DNA of 64,000 nt from Litomosoides sigmodontis. Lineage: Eukaryota; Nematoda; Chromadorea; Rhabditida; Onchocercidae. Below, piece after piece: positions 13,917-27,200 of this stretch; positions within the stretch are counted from its first letter, which is position 1, and the number at the start of each line of letters is the position of its first letter. The notes under the pieces were generated by a model, which did no database searches, was not told the origin of the DNA, and saw only the letters and a program-made list of their open reading frames with translations. The stretch covers positions 9,796,483-9,860,482 of the forward strand of contig OY718807.1 of NCBI GenBank assembly GCA_963070105.1, read 5' to 3'. Made by a program: the position numbers and the translations under genes.

Positions 13917-16900
13917 ATGAAACGTTGCCGGTTATGCTTCTTTACATTGTTACTCACATCAGTATGTGTGTTAAGTAATTCGCAAAAGGTAAACGATTAA
14001 TTTCATTGATAATTACTTTTCTTTTAAACTTTCTTACATAAGTTAATGCATAAAAATTTAAGTGCGAATTTATTATAGTCTACAGGTGGGATGGATTTCC
14101 CAACGATAATTAGTAGATACTAATGGAAATTAATTTACCTGTTTTTCTAGCACTTTTCCTAACACACATTTTTGCAAGCCTTAGCTGATTAAAAATTAAA
14201 ATTCTAGATTGTTGAAAAGTAATCTATGTTGATTTTTGCAGCTGCCAGGACTGCACAACTTTATGGCACCCAGCCTACCACAGCAGTCGCCGTATTTTCC
14301 ACCGAAATTTCCAATCTTTTCAATTTCCAAAAGAACGAAACTTTTCGGCCTGCCACCACTGCCCAAGCATTCTATCAGTAAATTTAGACTTTTCTTTCCT
14401 TTCTAAATTGAACGGAATAGGAGGAATTAGAACAAAAATGTGTTTAATTCAAGTAAACCTATTTATAGGAGAAATTGCCTCAAAATTTAGGCGACGATCG
14501 ATAGGTTGAGGTAAAACAAAGCAGAAGCAACACCAATACATTAGTTCTCTTTCATTCAGGAAAAGATTAGAACAGTCTAAGCGATGTTAATGATTCCATA
14601 AACCTCTGATATCCAATTTTCTTACTATGAAATTTCAGAAGATCCTAATTAAATGCGATGAAAGTAGAAACCTACTTGAAATTTTGCTTCATCCGATGAT
14701 TTCTCCAAGCAATCTGATAATCTTAATTAAAATCAAACTGAAATTGTTACGCAATCATAGAGCTTTCGATTAGACGATGATAAATCATGGAATTAAAAGC
14801 ATTTCTAATTTGCTCCAAGGAGTTGGTATTTAATTAATGTTTCATGCTTTCATATTCAGTGATGGAAAGAATTACAACAAAGCAATTATCAATGATACCA
14901 AACCATACGACAGTTGCGCCACCGCTGAGGTTGTTCAACTTGCCATTATTTACGCTGCCACCAGCGCCGTACATAGACACCTATGGTTAGTTTTTTTTGC
15001 ATAATAATTCATAATTTGGTGCGAAATTAAGAAAATAAACAAATATTTGATGGTAAAATTACTCATAATAAGAATTAATTAATTAGCAACAAATTGCACT
15101 GCAATAAATTTCGCTACTTTGTTGGAAATATAACTGAATTATAATTATCGCATAAAAAAGTGGGAAATTTTCTTGACAATAAAGTTATGAATTACAATGT
15201 CAACAGGTATTAACACAATACCGGAATTGCCACCACAACACGAATCAATCTACGAGGGGATGTTCGCACCGGATGGTAGTCTTATCAAGAATACTGCGAG
15301 AAAAGCTGCTAATGGCAAAAATCCGGTACTGCCGAATTTATGCTTTTCTTTTCATCGCTATATAAATTTACAGCATCATATTCGTAGTGTTTATAGATCC
15401 GTGATGGAGATAGATTAGGAGCAAACGATGAAAGTTTACGTCATTCACGAGTGACAGGTATACGTGCCGCTGATGGTCCAATTATTGATGATGAATTTAA
15501 TAACGATAGTGGAAATAGTGTTGATGACGATGATGATGAGAATGATGATAACATTCATCCTGTGAGTTTCAACTTATTCTTTCTCTCGTTGCAGCAATTG
15601 TTTTGACAATTTTGCATATGAATGCGTAAACATAAATGATAGGCGCAATTGTTATCAAACTCCACGATGTGCACGCACAAACTGATAATTTAAGCTAATA
15701 TAAGGTCATTACAGGGCATTTAATATACGCTTGAAGATAACATTAGTAGCAATTATTTGACCGTACGATTGGCATTTGATGAATTAACAAGTGATAATAG
15801 ATTGTTGCAGCACTGTGCTGATAAATGATAACAGGTGTGCGGTAGTAGCAGTTGCACTGTCTTATGAAAGTTGTCAATTCATTAATTAGCTTACAATGCT
15901 GCTAATGATGGATATTCCGGAAGAAATTCTATTTCTAACATTCTACATTTTATATGAATACATGTTTATTGCAAGTCAGCTGTGATCATTTCGTTTCCTT
16001 TTCATCCTGAAATTTTAATTAAAATGTGGTATTTCAGGATTATAAATACATAAGTAATTATGGCAAAAATATGATTATGGCTAATTTGTTGGATAAGCAA
16101 GCACCTCATAGTAAAAGCAATGCAAAAAAGCTATCAGCTGAAGCCATCAATAGTGATAAGGTATGATAATAAGCTATTGTTTTCTTTTAAATCATACCGA
16201 TAATTTTAGAAAGAATTTTATTGCACTTATTTATTCACTTGTTTTTGAGATAACCACTTTGCCAAAACCGAAAAATTTCACACCTGATAATGCTGCAACA
16301 ATAGTCTCTACTACAGGTATGCCGCATTGTTAAGTAGCTTATATCCTCTTTAAATTTTTACGAATATTAATTTTACAATGTCACCATGTTTTTTTTTAAA
16401 CACGAAATATGAATTTTACTCCTCTTTACTTATTATTTCCAACATTTTATTCGACGCTTGCTGCACAGCCAAAGGTTCACTTGGCTTGTAGGTCAGCGCG
16501 TACAAAATTTTATTCTTTAGAAACAGTGAAATCGAACGTGAAATCATCAACACTTACTCGACTGCAGGTTTTAGTTTCCAATGAAAATGATGAGCTTGCG
16601 GAGAAAAATTTCAGTTTTGGTATTCTTCATTCATCCTATTTCCTTATTTCATCATTTCATGAAACTGATAAGTACTGTGGAAGTGGTAATTTTCATCAAA
16701 AAACAGAACTGCATAGTAGAAAAAGGAAAAAATGACTGTTTAAATGACATGGTGTGATAGCAGGACAAAATTATTTTCGAAATAGACCTAAATTACGGAT
16801 GATGAAAATTACTGGTTGGTTTCAGTGACTAGTGCTGAAGGCGAAAAACTTCACCGGATTTTTCCGCGATCAGAACAATCGTCAATTGAGGTAACTCCGA

Positions 16901-19520
16901 CGCGAGCACCGAAGCGAACCTCCGACAACGCAACTATCACTGAACTGCCAATGTGGCGGGATTTCAAAAATGAAAGTTTGGATCGAACAACAATTCAGCC
17001 TAACCTTCATTTTGTCGTTCGCGATAGAGGAATTGAATGCAATGAGGTTCTACCGTCCTCTAAAGTAAAGTCTAAGTCAGCGCCACGTGCTAGCTCTTTG
17101 CCAAAAAAGAGGAACTACGCTGTATTATTGCAACAGCGTGAAATCGCAGCACAGCCATCTAATAAATTATCCACAAAAATTCCAATTTCGATTCAATCAC
17201 TCGAGAAGGTAATTTCTATTTTAGGTATTAAAAATGATTTCAGACAGCTTCATCATATCCCAAATAGGTTAATAAGTAACAGTACAGTAAAAAGTGAAAA
17301 ACTACTCACTTCTCTACCTCTTACAGAAACAACAGAAACAACAGCAACAACAGCAACAACAACAACAACAACAACAACAGCAACAACAACAACAGCAGCA
17401 ACAACGACAACAACAACAACAGCAACAACAATACCAGCAATCGATTTTCAACGTCAGTCTTTAAAGAATGAAATCAAATTCTTTGCTATCCTTCTGAATC
17501 GCTTCAGTATATTATTTTTCAGAATAATCTAAACGCACACATACAACCAGCGGCGCAAAGTACTTTGATAACTACACCAACGAGCCAATTTTACAATTGG
17601 AACGATCAACTGCAGCGGCAATATCACGAACACTCTTCACAGTATCAACTTCAACAACCGCTCCTCCAACATCAGCCTGAGCAGTACCACCAACTTCAGA
17701 GATATCAACCACAACAGCAACCTCTACAGTATCAACAACAGTTTCACCAATACCGATTTCTTCAACCGCCTCCGACACGTGACCCCGAAGACGAAGCTTA
17801 CCTCCGAGAAATAGAGGAATATGATCATTTTTGGCAAAATGTGCATATTTACACTTTGTGCATCAATTTAATTAATTACAAATATGAAAATCATGACATG
17901 AGATCTTCGTTAGATGGGAGAAAAGACGAGAGAAAATTGTTTTAAAATTTTGCTTTTAATTTCAGGCTCGATCAGCTGCGCATTACCGATCACAGGTTAG
18001 TTAATGCACTTTGTGAAACCGATCACTAGAAAATTCCATTTTCAACCTTAATTTCCTTCAATATTTTATTTTCTGTGTGCAACGCTTAAAATAGCGTTTT
18101 AAGAAATGTCAAAATTCAATTTCCTCAAAGCATTAATTGTAGTGGCAGTTACTTATCCGTAACACTTGATTATTTTCATGATTTTAATCAATTAAAGTTC
18201 CATAAATTTCAAGCTGACGAACACAAGAAGTCAGAGAAAAAAATTTGCTAGTTTTCTTCGAATTTTTTTAAAGTAATTTTATCAACAGAAAGCTTATGCT
18301 TCTACTATTTATGATAACAATGACGCAACAAACGGAGTGCGACAGTTGAACACCCATTTTTCCGTGAGTAATTCGATTACTTTGAATAATTAAATCATGT
18401 AAGTAACATTCTTCAGGAGCGGCTGAAAAAATAGGAAGTGAGAATTTTTTCTGATAGAAAACTGAAGTTAGAATAAGACATGTCAATTTAGGAGAAATCC
18501 GTAACTGTTTATTTATTTCTTTAGTTCTTAATTTATTCATTCATCTATTTCAACTATTTTAATACTTTTTATTTTCCTATCGTTTATTAGAAAATTTTAT
18601 TCCTGTAATTTATTATAAATTTTGTGATAAATTGAAATTTCGGATATTAAAACTATCTTTCTATCTCTTTAATGGTTTATGGTAGTCATGGAATGAAAAT
18701 AGCAATAAAAAAACAAAACAATGAATTCACTAATTGATTGTTTTTTCCTTTTAAATTTTTACTTTCTTCAATCACAATAACAGTACATCTACTGTACAAC
18801 GTCACCAACGAAATTCCCCATATTATTCATCAAAACCATTTCTTGTTTAAAATCCTGCTAATACGCCCTTTGCAGCAGCGGCAGCAACAACAACAACAAC
18901 AACAACAACAACAACCGCAACGACAACAACAACAACTGCTACAACAGGAGCAATTGCAGCAACAACAACAACAACAACAGTGGCAATTGCAACATTTGCA
19001 ACAACAACAACAACTGTTACAACAGCAGCAATTGCAACAACAACATTACTCACAAAAACAGCGACAAGAAGCTTTAGAGCGACAATATTTAGGTTTAGAA
19101 TTTGATTTTGCTTTTGTATTTGCATAATGCGTTCTAGAGAGGGTGAAGAAGAAGCAGGATTAATTAGATATTTTGCCATTCGTTGCTAATAGAATGGTTG
19201 AGAGTGACAGAAATAAATTTTCAATGGAATGAATGTGTTCGAAATTTGAACATAATATTTTATTCTAAATGAGATGAGCTAAGATAAGAAGTGAAAGGAG
19301 GATGGCGAGAAGCATGCTCACTCAATTTCATTCCTCAGATACTCAATCAACGACCTCAAGTCCGTTCGTCATTAAACTCGACGCCTTGTCGCAAACAATT
19401 CATCGAACAATTGTTGGAGAATAATGGTAAGCATGCCTTGCAGTAATTTCATAATTTTCCCCAAACGCTTCCCCTCTGCTGTAATGGCTTAGTAGTTGGG
19501 CTTTGTCAGACGTCAGCTAG
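13917..19520 (+). CDS. unrecognised secreted glutamine-rich protein, 15 exons
   Basis: Exon model: 13917-13988, 14242-14377, 14860-14985, 15207-15325, 15397-15561, 16038-16160, 16250-16316, 16826-17208, 17327-17452, 17523-17840, 17966-17995, 18289-18363, 18876-19115, 19339-19426, 19510-19520. All joins keep phase, giving about 692 residues. The first exon is a signal peptide (MKRCRLCFFTLLLTSVCVLS). Residues about 25-111 are Leu/Pro-rich with repeated LFGLPPLP and LFNLPLFTLPP motifs. Residues 152-206 carry an acidic run (VDDDDDENDDN). Exon 9 is almost pure glutamine (22 Q, R, 8 Q), exon 10 is Q/H/Y-rich, and exon 13 is a second Q/L-rich block. No known domain or catalytic motif is visible. A secreted structural or matrix protein, or a precursor cut at its dibasic sites, are both possible; neither is shown. 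The end is the least certain part: the donor of exon 13 (GTATTT) is weak, and a different phase also gives an open reading in exon 14. Confidence 0.72.
17327..17428 (+). repeat. CAA/CAG trinucleotide repeat coding for polyglutamine
   Basis: An in-frame run of CAA codons with scattered CAG and one CGA in exon 9 of the Q-rich gene. The mix of CAA and CAG suggests an old or selected tract, since a recent expansion would be purer. Confidence 0.85.
18876..19070 (+). repeat. second CAA/CAG-rich coding tract
   Basis: Glutamine-rich exon 13 of the Q-rich gene, with Leu, Trp, His, Pro and Arg interruptions. The antisense strand reads as a long Val/Ala run, which is only a shadow of the repeat. Confidence 0.8.
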
Positions 19521-20528
19521 CCTGATAGCTTCTAGGTGAGTAGCATCTGTTCGTTCGAAATTCTAGCTTTTCAACGACCATGATCGTAATACCTGGGCGA
19601 AAAGGTGCATTAGGAAAGCGAGATGTGCATACGTAATATGTAATTAATAATTAGTAAATTTTCAAATAGCAAAACTGTGCAAATGCAAAACTTTCAGAAG
19701 GTTTACTTATAATTCGATTATTTTTAGATTAACTGAAATTGGCTGAGATGATCGGTCGATGATCATTCGCTGCTGCACAAAGAATGTCACAGTTATCTTC
19801 AATGAGAATAATTTTAAACTAATCAATATGAATTAAAAATTTTGAAAGTGATGATATGCTCAAATACTAATAAGCAAACAAAACGCTTGCATTTTGTCCA
19901 ATTCCTTTTTGAATTCAACCAAAAAGATAAAAGGCTCATTGTTGAATAATTTTGATGAATTCGTGAGCAAGTTCAAATTTCTTGGAATCTATTGCATACG
20001 TTTTAGAATATCAAAACTGCATAAATCCATTTAAAACTAAAATTCAATTTAATTTGTTAGAAGAGGATCATCAAATTAGTAAAACCTTGTTTACTTAAAA
20101 TACTAAATTAAAATGTGTATTAAGAATTTGAAAACGTAATTTGAAGGAAGTGACGTTGTAAAATGTTAATGAGTTAACTTTTTTTCCGTTTCTTCTCCCC
20201 TTTCTGTTATCATTTCTGATAATTCAATGAAATTTTAAAAAATTTTACTAATATTGTCATTTTCACTGTCATGGTAAGAGACACTGAATAGTTTAACACT
20301 TCTGCTATTGGGATTTTATTCATTTCAACCATTTTTTTCACGTGTTTTATTAATTTAAAAAGCAAATATGGCTTAATTAACCAAAAATTATCGTCTTTTT
20401 CGCTTACTTAAGCATTTCATATTTGTTACTTGTTTTTCTCCTTGATAGAAAAACTTAAAAGTAAAAGGATTTCACTTTCATCATCAAAATGCTCATTCGG
20501 CAATAAAATTTTCTGAGAGGCTTAACAA
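19521..20528. other. intergenic
   Basis: AT-rich spacer between the Q-rich gene and the two-TM gene, both on the plus strand. I see no further exon or RNA gene. Confidence 0.5.
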
Positions 20529-22373
20529 ATGTCAGCTATTAATTTCAAAAATTGGTTATTGTTAGTGCTTGCAGTTGCTCTTATCTGTTTGATTTATTCT
20601 AAAATTTTATTTCAATTTGGCAGCAAAAGAGGCAAAGATAAGAAAAGGTAGCATAAAATTTGATTAGCTATTCAAGTTGTCCTTATAAGAGAAAATCATT
20701 CTCTCCCTTTTTTGTTTTGAATTTTACAATTTTGCTGATTGTAAACCAGTTAGCTATAGCTTGCGACGTTAGAAATTCGTGAAGGTTAAATCGAACCTCA
20801 AATGCGTCCTCTACTTCTCTTCACATAACAAATATGTATTTTCACCATTCTTTCTCTCTTTTTTCATGTAAGAAAATCCTTAATAAATACGCTATTTCCA
20901 TGTTTTCCCAATCATTCCGACTAAATGATCTCTTTCTCACAAAGTAATTTCGCTTTATAAAACTAAAATAATTGAGAAAAGAAAGGAGAAAGTTTTGCGA
21001 AAATAAAATGTTTGCTATGTATTTTATTTTCAATTATAAATTAGCATAGATGTGAGTGACTCAAATTTTATGCAAAAATTTATTCCAATTTCACTTGTTA
21101 CTAAGTTATGATAAAAAGTTGAAAAAAAAAAACGAAGTTTTAGACATTTTCTGTAAGCTGGACGGTCGAATTGTGCGCTTTCTATTAAGCTTGGTTGTAA
21201 AGATGTAGAATTTAATATTTTTTTGCTTTCTGAAGTTTTGCTTTTAGATTTTGTTAGAACGTAGATTCTGAAATTAAGTGCAAATTCAAGCCAAGAAGTT
21301 TGACCAGTTTTTGTTTTAAGAGTGAAAAACCAACTTATTTGAAATTTAGAATCTCGGCTTTTTGGGCTCTAAGGCGGTAGTTTTGAAAAGTTAGTGTCTC
21401 ACAAATTAAAAAAACAATCCATTCACCGATCAATAATTCATTCACATATGGCAGTTGCTTAAATTAAGGTCACTGGCAGAAAATTTCAATGCGGAAGCTA
21501 TAGCGTTGATGATACTCACTTATATAACTCTGATTACTATCATTTTGCGCATCGCATTTGCACTTTGCCAGTTCGCGGTCAAGAATGAAATTGATCAAGA
21601 TAGGAAGATGGTATGCCATGTAGTCGATGATTTTGGAAGTTGATCATTACGTGAATTTAGCCACAAGAAAGCAAATAAATTTTTACAAAATTTAAAAATG
21701 AACTATAAGCTTTCGCATAAACACTGACAGTATTCTTGAAGCATCTGTTTTCTACAAATAACCGAAACTGTTAACAGAATTTTGCCTTTGAACCACCTAG
21801 TCAATGAATCTAAAGCACATTGGCTCACTTTTACTTCTTTCAACTAAACGAAAACTGTAAAATTTGATTATTTTGATAGTTTTTATCAAAACCTTTATTA
21901 CTTTAGTACCCATGGCAGTTAAATTTAGGAAATATCTAGTGTAATCGAATAATTCCGACAAAACTGTTGATAAAAAGCAAAACACGCCTGAAATAATCAT
22001 TTCAGAGGGAACGATCATTAACGCTTGAAAAAGTGATAATAAGGAATGTTAATGAAAATAAACAAAATTCGAAGTTTAAATATTATGAAAAACCAACAAA
22101 GTAATCACTTCATTACTATCACAAGTTATCAAAGTGTTCATTTTATTTTCTTTCGAAATAATAGTTATGATTACAGGAGTGATAATTCATCCAGCTACGA
22201 GAAGCAGCAAACAGTTTTGCTTAATTCATCCACAGAAGACAAAAAAATTCATCCTGTTGCTAAAAATGGTATCAATTTTAAATTTTCAAATAGTTTAATT
22301 TGCAGCAAAAAGTGAAACCATTTTTGGATTAATTATTAAATTTGCTCCTGTATCGAAATGTATTAACAACTGA
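20529..22373 (+). CDS. unrecognised small two-TM protein, 3' part uncertain
   Basis: Two exons join cleanly: 20529-20647 (donor GTAGCA, phase 2) and 21469-21610 (acceptor AAATTAAG, donor GTATGC). They encode 87 residues: a short N-terminus, membrane helix 1 (WLLLVLAVALICLIYSKILF), a basic loop (GSKRGKDKKR), then helix 2 (IALMILTYITLITIILRIAF) and a charged tail (VKNEIDQDRKM). A further exon at about 22177-22268 (Ser/Asn-rich, RSDNSSSYEKQQ) and a last exon 22306-22373 ending in TGA look real. However, their phase does not join directly to the second exon. A small intermediate exon, perhaps about 21915-21946, would be needed. I do not recognise the family. Confidence 0.45.
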
Positions 22374-24281
22374 TAGGCATTGTTGAACTATTTGGATAGT
22401 TTTATTGTCAATAAACACTTGAATTTCTGTTGAAGAGGGAGAGGATAGGGGTGCAAGAGGATGTGGTTTCATCCTAAAGGCCTATGGTTTTAGCTTAATT
22501 TAACAAAAGATTTCATTTTTGATGAGAAAAGGTGCATAGAAAGATTCATTTAAAATTAAACGTCTGAAAATGGTGGAAGACTGCTACTTCAATAATTTGT
22601 CTATGAAAACAATTCGAAGAACTGAAAAGTTAATTATCAAAGTACTTGCAGTTCATCTCAGCACAACACAATCTTATCAGAAACAAACAAGTGATGGTAA
22701 ATTTCATGATAATACATATGCGTAAATTATAGTGATCTAATCATTTACAGCTATCTCACCATGGCGAGATAGATGAATATTTGTCATAAAATGAATAGAG
22801 GAATGATTGATTGTCTCTTAGGTTCTTGAAGTATTCTTGAACAACTTCAACTTAAAATTATCAATTTGAGTTGAAACACTCAATTTTAAAACGTGTTTTT
22901 CACTTAAAGATGAATCATTTTGGTTGCACTCATTCGAAGAAAGTGAGCTAAGCAAGGAAAATTCAAATGTACCGCAGACATCTGCTTATGGAATGCGAAA
23001 AGTCGGAAAAAAAAAATATATTGAGTAAAATATTTTTTTCTTAATCTGGAAACAAATTTCATCCAAATATTACTATTTTATTTTTATTTAATTAATTAAT
23101 AATTATTATAATTCTGAAACAGTGCTAATTTTTCTTCCCATAAAATGTTGAAAATACCATTGGTAACATTGAAATAAGCGCCTAAATGCTTGGTAGAAAA
23201 AATACAAAATATTTTTTCTACAATTTACATGTTATCCGTCAAAGGTTCTTTCCCTTATCTATTTTACTATGATCTATTATATTTGAAAAGTTCAAAAAAT
23301 AATATTTTATCAGCAAATTGATTCCAAAATATTATTTAATTATAGTGATACAAACATTGGCTCACCAGGATCCAAAGCTTTAGAACAAAAATCAAGTGAA
23401 CATATTGAGTACGTCCACTATCTTACGAGAATATTTCAGATGAAAGAAATTTTTGGAAAAAAAAATTAATTATTGCAAATTTTGAGATTCAAAAATCCAT
23501 GGTTTCTCACTGAGAAAAAAAGCATGAAAATACATAGTACAATTTCGTAATTATAAATAAAGTAATAATTAAGAGTAGAGGAAGGAAAGTGCGGTGTCAG
23601 AGATGACAACGCTGATGAACACGCCGATCATAACAGTACAAAGTAAAGAAATTGTAAATGATCAAGTTTGTTTCTATTATTTAAAATGAAATATTTCCCT
23701 TTTCCCTTGACATAATTAATGAATCAGTAAAATGATATCAACAAGAATGCTTCTGCTTAATTTTTCAAGCAAATATTTGTGCTATAATGAAGATCGTTAG
23801 TTCAGGCTATTGAAAAACCTCATCTAACCTCTTGCAGGTTATTTATAATCGAGCATTTTAAGCAAGAGTACGTCAGGCAAACACTGGTAGTTTTTTATAA
23901 GATGAACTACTCTGAGTTATAAATTTTTCGAAAAAGCCTTGTGCGAGAATTAGAACAACGCAAAAACAATGAGTTTTGAAAGAACAAGTTTTACATTGAT
24001 TGCATCAAATCACACTAAAGATACCGAATAAGATTAATTAGAACAATTCTAAGATGTAATGTAGTTCAGACTAAAGAACAAACTACTTTACAGTAAATAA
24101 ATTTAATCCGAACAGAAAATGATTTCGATTGGAAGAATTGGGATTACAATCAACTTTAAAAAAGGTGGTCGCAGGAGGTCTCACCATTTTACCTCAAAAC
24201 ATTAACCAAAAATTATAAAACAGTAAATATGTGTAAAAATTAAATAGAGGAATTTCTAAATATTTACTGCGCATTTTGAAA
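22374..24281. other. intergenic
   Basis: AT-rich DNA between a plus-strand gene and the 3' end of DSCC1 on the minus strand. No open frame of interest is seen. It should contain the 3' UTRs of both genes. Confidence 0.5.
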
Positions 24282-27200
24282 TTATAACAACATCTCTTTT
24301 AAACCAACTAACAATTTTTCTCCATGTATATTAGTTTTCTGTCGGCAACAGTTTAGTAAAAGTTCCTTTAAATGTCGTTTTGTGGGGCAAAGATCACTAA
24401 GATATTGCTGAATAACTGATTCTTTCCAAGACCCCCGAAGAGAAAACAGTAATTCTAGCCTGCAAAAATTGATTTCAGTTGAAAAATGATATAACATGAA
24501 ACTTTCTGCGAGCACAAGGTACACCATGAAAGCATTCGTAATTACACATAGAACTTGTAACTCCAGTCCAGAAGTTCAGTTAGTTCCAAATTCCATAAAA
24601 AAATTCCAGACTGATCTCTATAATTAATCATCAGTCTCTGATAATTAATTGATAGTTGAACACTATCAATCTCTTTTCCCCAATTCGTGAATTAATTTGC
24701 AAAGTAAATTGGCAAATGTGGCAGGTCTAGTGTAATTTAAGTGAGAATATATTAGATCTTCTGGAGTTCGTCTAACAAGCTGCTGTAAACGAAACCTGCT
24801 AACCTTTTAATTGGTTCTTCCGGTAAATCTTCAACATTTAAATAGCGAATCGTTTTTCCTGTTGCTAATTCGTCATCAATGAATGCAAGCCCTTGCAGAT
24901 ATTCTTCCTGAAATGCAAAATAAAGTTTATTTAAAATGGAGACTACTGCTTTTCTACTTGATGGCTCCAGTATAAAAGTATCCGACTACTCATATATGAA
25001 TCATTATCGTTTCATGAAATTTTGAAAGCAAATCTTTAAAAAATTTCCAAGTTGGTGATCGCAATTCGTTAAAACAAAGTAAATGAGTGACAAATATGAG
25101 ATTACTTTGAATTCAACATCAATTGGCAAAATTTGTTGGAGCGATCTTTTAAAAGTGTCGTAGTCGAATTTTACAGCTGCACGAAGAAGCTGCGAAATCT
25201 TTGCTCGACAAATCGCTTTTTCGTTGGTACGATACGTACCATTTTCTAAAATCCGAAACTACAGTAATATCAAACGTTTTCTTGCGTCCGTTATACTCAA
25301 GAATGTTGGTAAACGCATGTAATGATATGCTATAGAATAAATTAATAGAAACGACATGATGGATTGCTTGTGTTAGGGAAGTTGATGCGTGATGATTCGA
25401 ATATCTGCATTGGACCGTACAATGTAGTAAAAAGACTAGGAAATTTAGACAAATGGGGAAATAATCCAGAGAGATTACTAATAAAATTTGTAAAAGTCTA
25501 AGCACCTTTGACAATATCGCAGTATGTTTCAATCAGCCAATTAATTGCTTCAATAGGAATATTTTTGTCTGGTAGATGTTTTTTCAAAGCTTCTTTCAAA
25601 TAGTTTAGCCTAACAGATTGAAGAGTGATGCCTGGTTCTTCCTCGTCATCTAAGCAATCTACGAAAGCAGTTATAAGACGATCATGAAATTCTGCTGACA
25701 GCATCCGCACGCATCCTACAAAAACCGACAGTATGAGTATTGCACCACAGAACAGGATATTACCATGTTATTTTTTACAATCATTTCTCATTAGTCGAAC
25801 TTCAACACAACTAAAATCATTTGACAAACACACCATTCAAAGTTATCACAGGCATGCGTTCCAGAGCCTTCTGCATTTCTGTTTCACTCATTTGAATAAC
25901 ATCTAGTAAATCTTCAACGGTATAACTGAAATTTGTCCATAAGATCTTGAACTATTTAAATACTAAAAAAATAACAATAATGCAATAGTGATGAATTTAC
26001 AGCCTAAATACTGTAGCATGATATTTGCTCTTTAAATCACCACGTATGTTGACCGAGTAACCTGAACTACTAAAGTATCATTACTTACAACTTGCTGTTC
26101 TTATTCAGTTCTTCATCCCACTCCAATTCACCCTCATGTAGCTTCTCTTTTAACCGCTGAACTGGTACATAGGTCATTTTTCGTAGTTCCAAAAAATCAT
26201 TTTTCATTCCGATAACCTATAAAACAATATTTCTAGGCAGAAATCTAGGCAGTCTAGTTTAGAACGATTCGGTATTCAAGCAAAGCAATTTAATAGCACC
26301 AAAAGTTACATCTCAAATCCAAGCAAACTATATCAATTACATTTCTAAGTAACCTGTGCATTTTTATTTCGAATATTACGCTTTCAATAATCTCGGCATA
26401 AATATATCAAACATGTAAATGAATATAAAATATTTCGCTAATAATCCCAATAACAATTTTGAATATAATTTAAAGAACAGCACCCTTCGAACCGTTTTAC
26501 TGCTTTTATTAGCTTCCGCTTCATCGTTAAAATGAAATTCTGGCAAAAGTAATAGTACATTTGATGTCACCACTTCCTTGACATCATATGTGGTATCACA
26601 GGTACACAAAACAGGGCTATCTTCTTCACCACCACGAATAACAAGCCTAAAATAATTTTAAGATATTCAGAACAGCATTAGTCACTTTTCACAAACTAAT
26701 AAATCTCATAATTTAGCCGCTTCCTTGTTTTGCGCTAATGAAAGGCTTTCAGAAATAACTTTACTTTTTAGCAAGGAAATCAAAATGGCTTACTGCTCGC
26801 CGGTCATTATTCGGTCGGCTAATTCTGAATTGACTTCGACCAAACGATAATCCCCCGAAAGCAATGGGGATGAAAATTCTAAGCATTGCAACTCAGTCTG
26901 TAGAAGGAAAATAAAACAATATAAAAACACAACTTGGGATCAACTAGTGATTAAATAGCATGCGGATCAATAATGCGAAATTCTTGCTTCTCTAAACTGT
27001 TTTAGAGTTAAATTTATGAAATCACGCATACTATTACTTCTAAGTTAGCGCCAAATGAGTCGCATTCTGGCTCAGTCACATTTCCTTTTGAAATTCTATC
27101 ATCCAAGATTTCTGCATGAGCGCTTTTGGCCTGAAAACTTCAAAATACGTTCTTAATTTCTTAAAAAATACATTTAAAAAAGGTTCACAATCATAAGCTA

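Noticed and set aside
17572..17778. Minus-strand Val/Glu-rich open frame
   Set aside because: Shadow of the Gln-rich coding exon on the plus strand.
18738..18875. Coding-like segment before the second polyQ block, starting at an AATAACAG acceptor
   Set aside because: Its phase does not fit the preceding exon, and keeping it would need a 31-base intron; direct joining of 18363 to 18876 keeps phase.
18847..19179. Minus-strand Val/Ala-rich frame
   Set aside because: Antisense of the CAA repeat.
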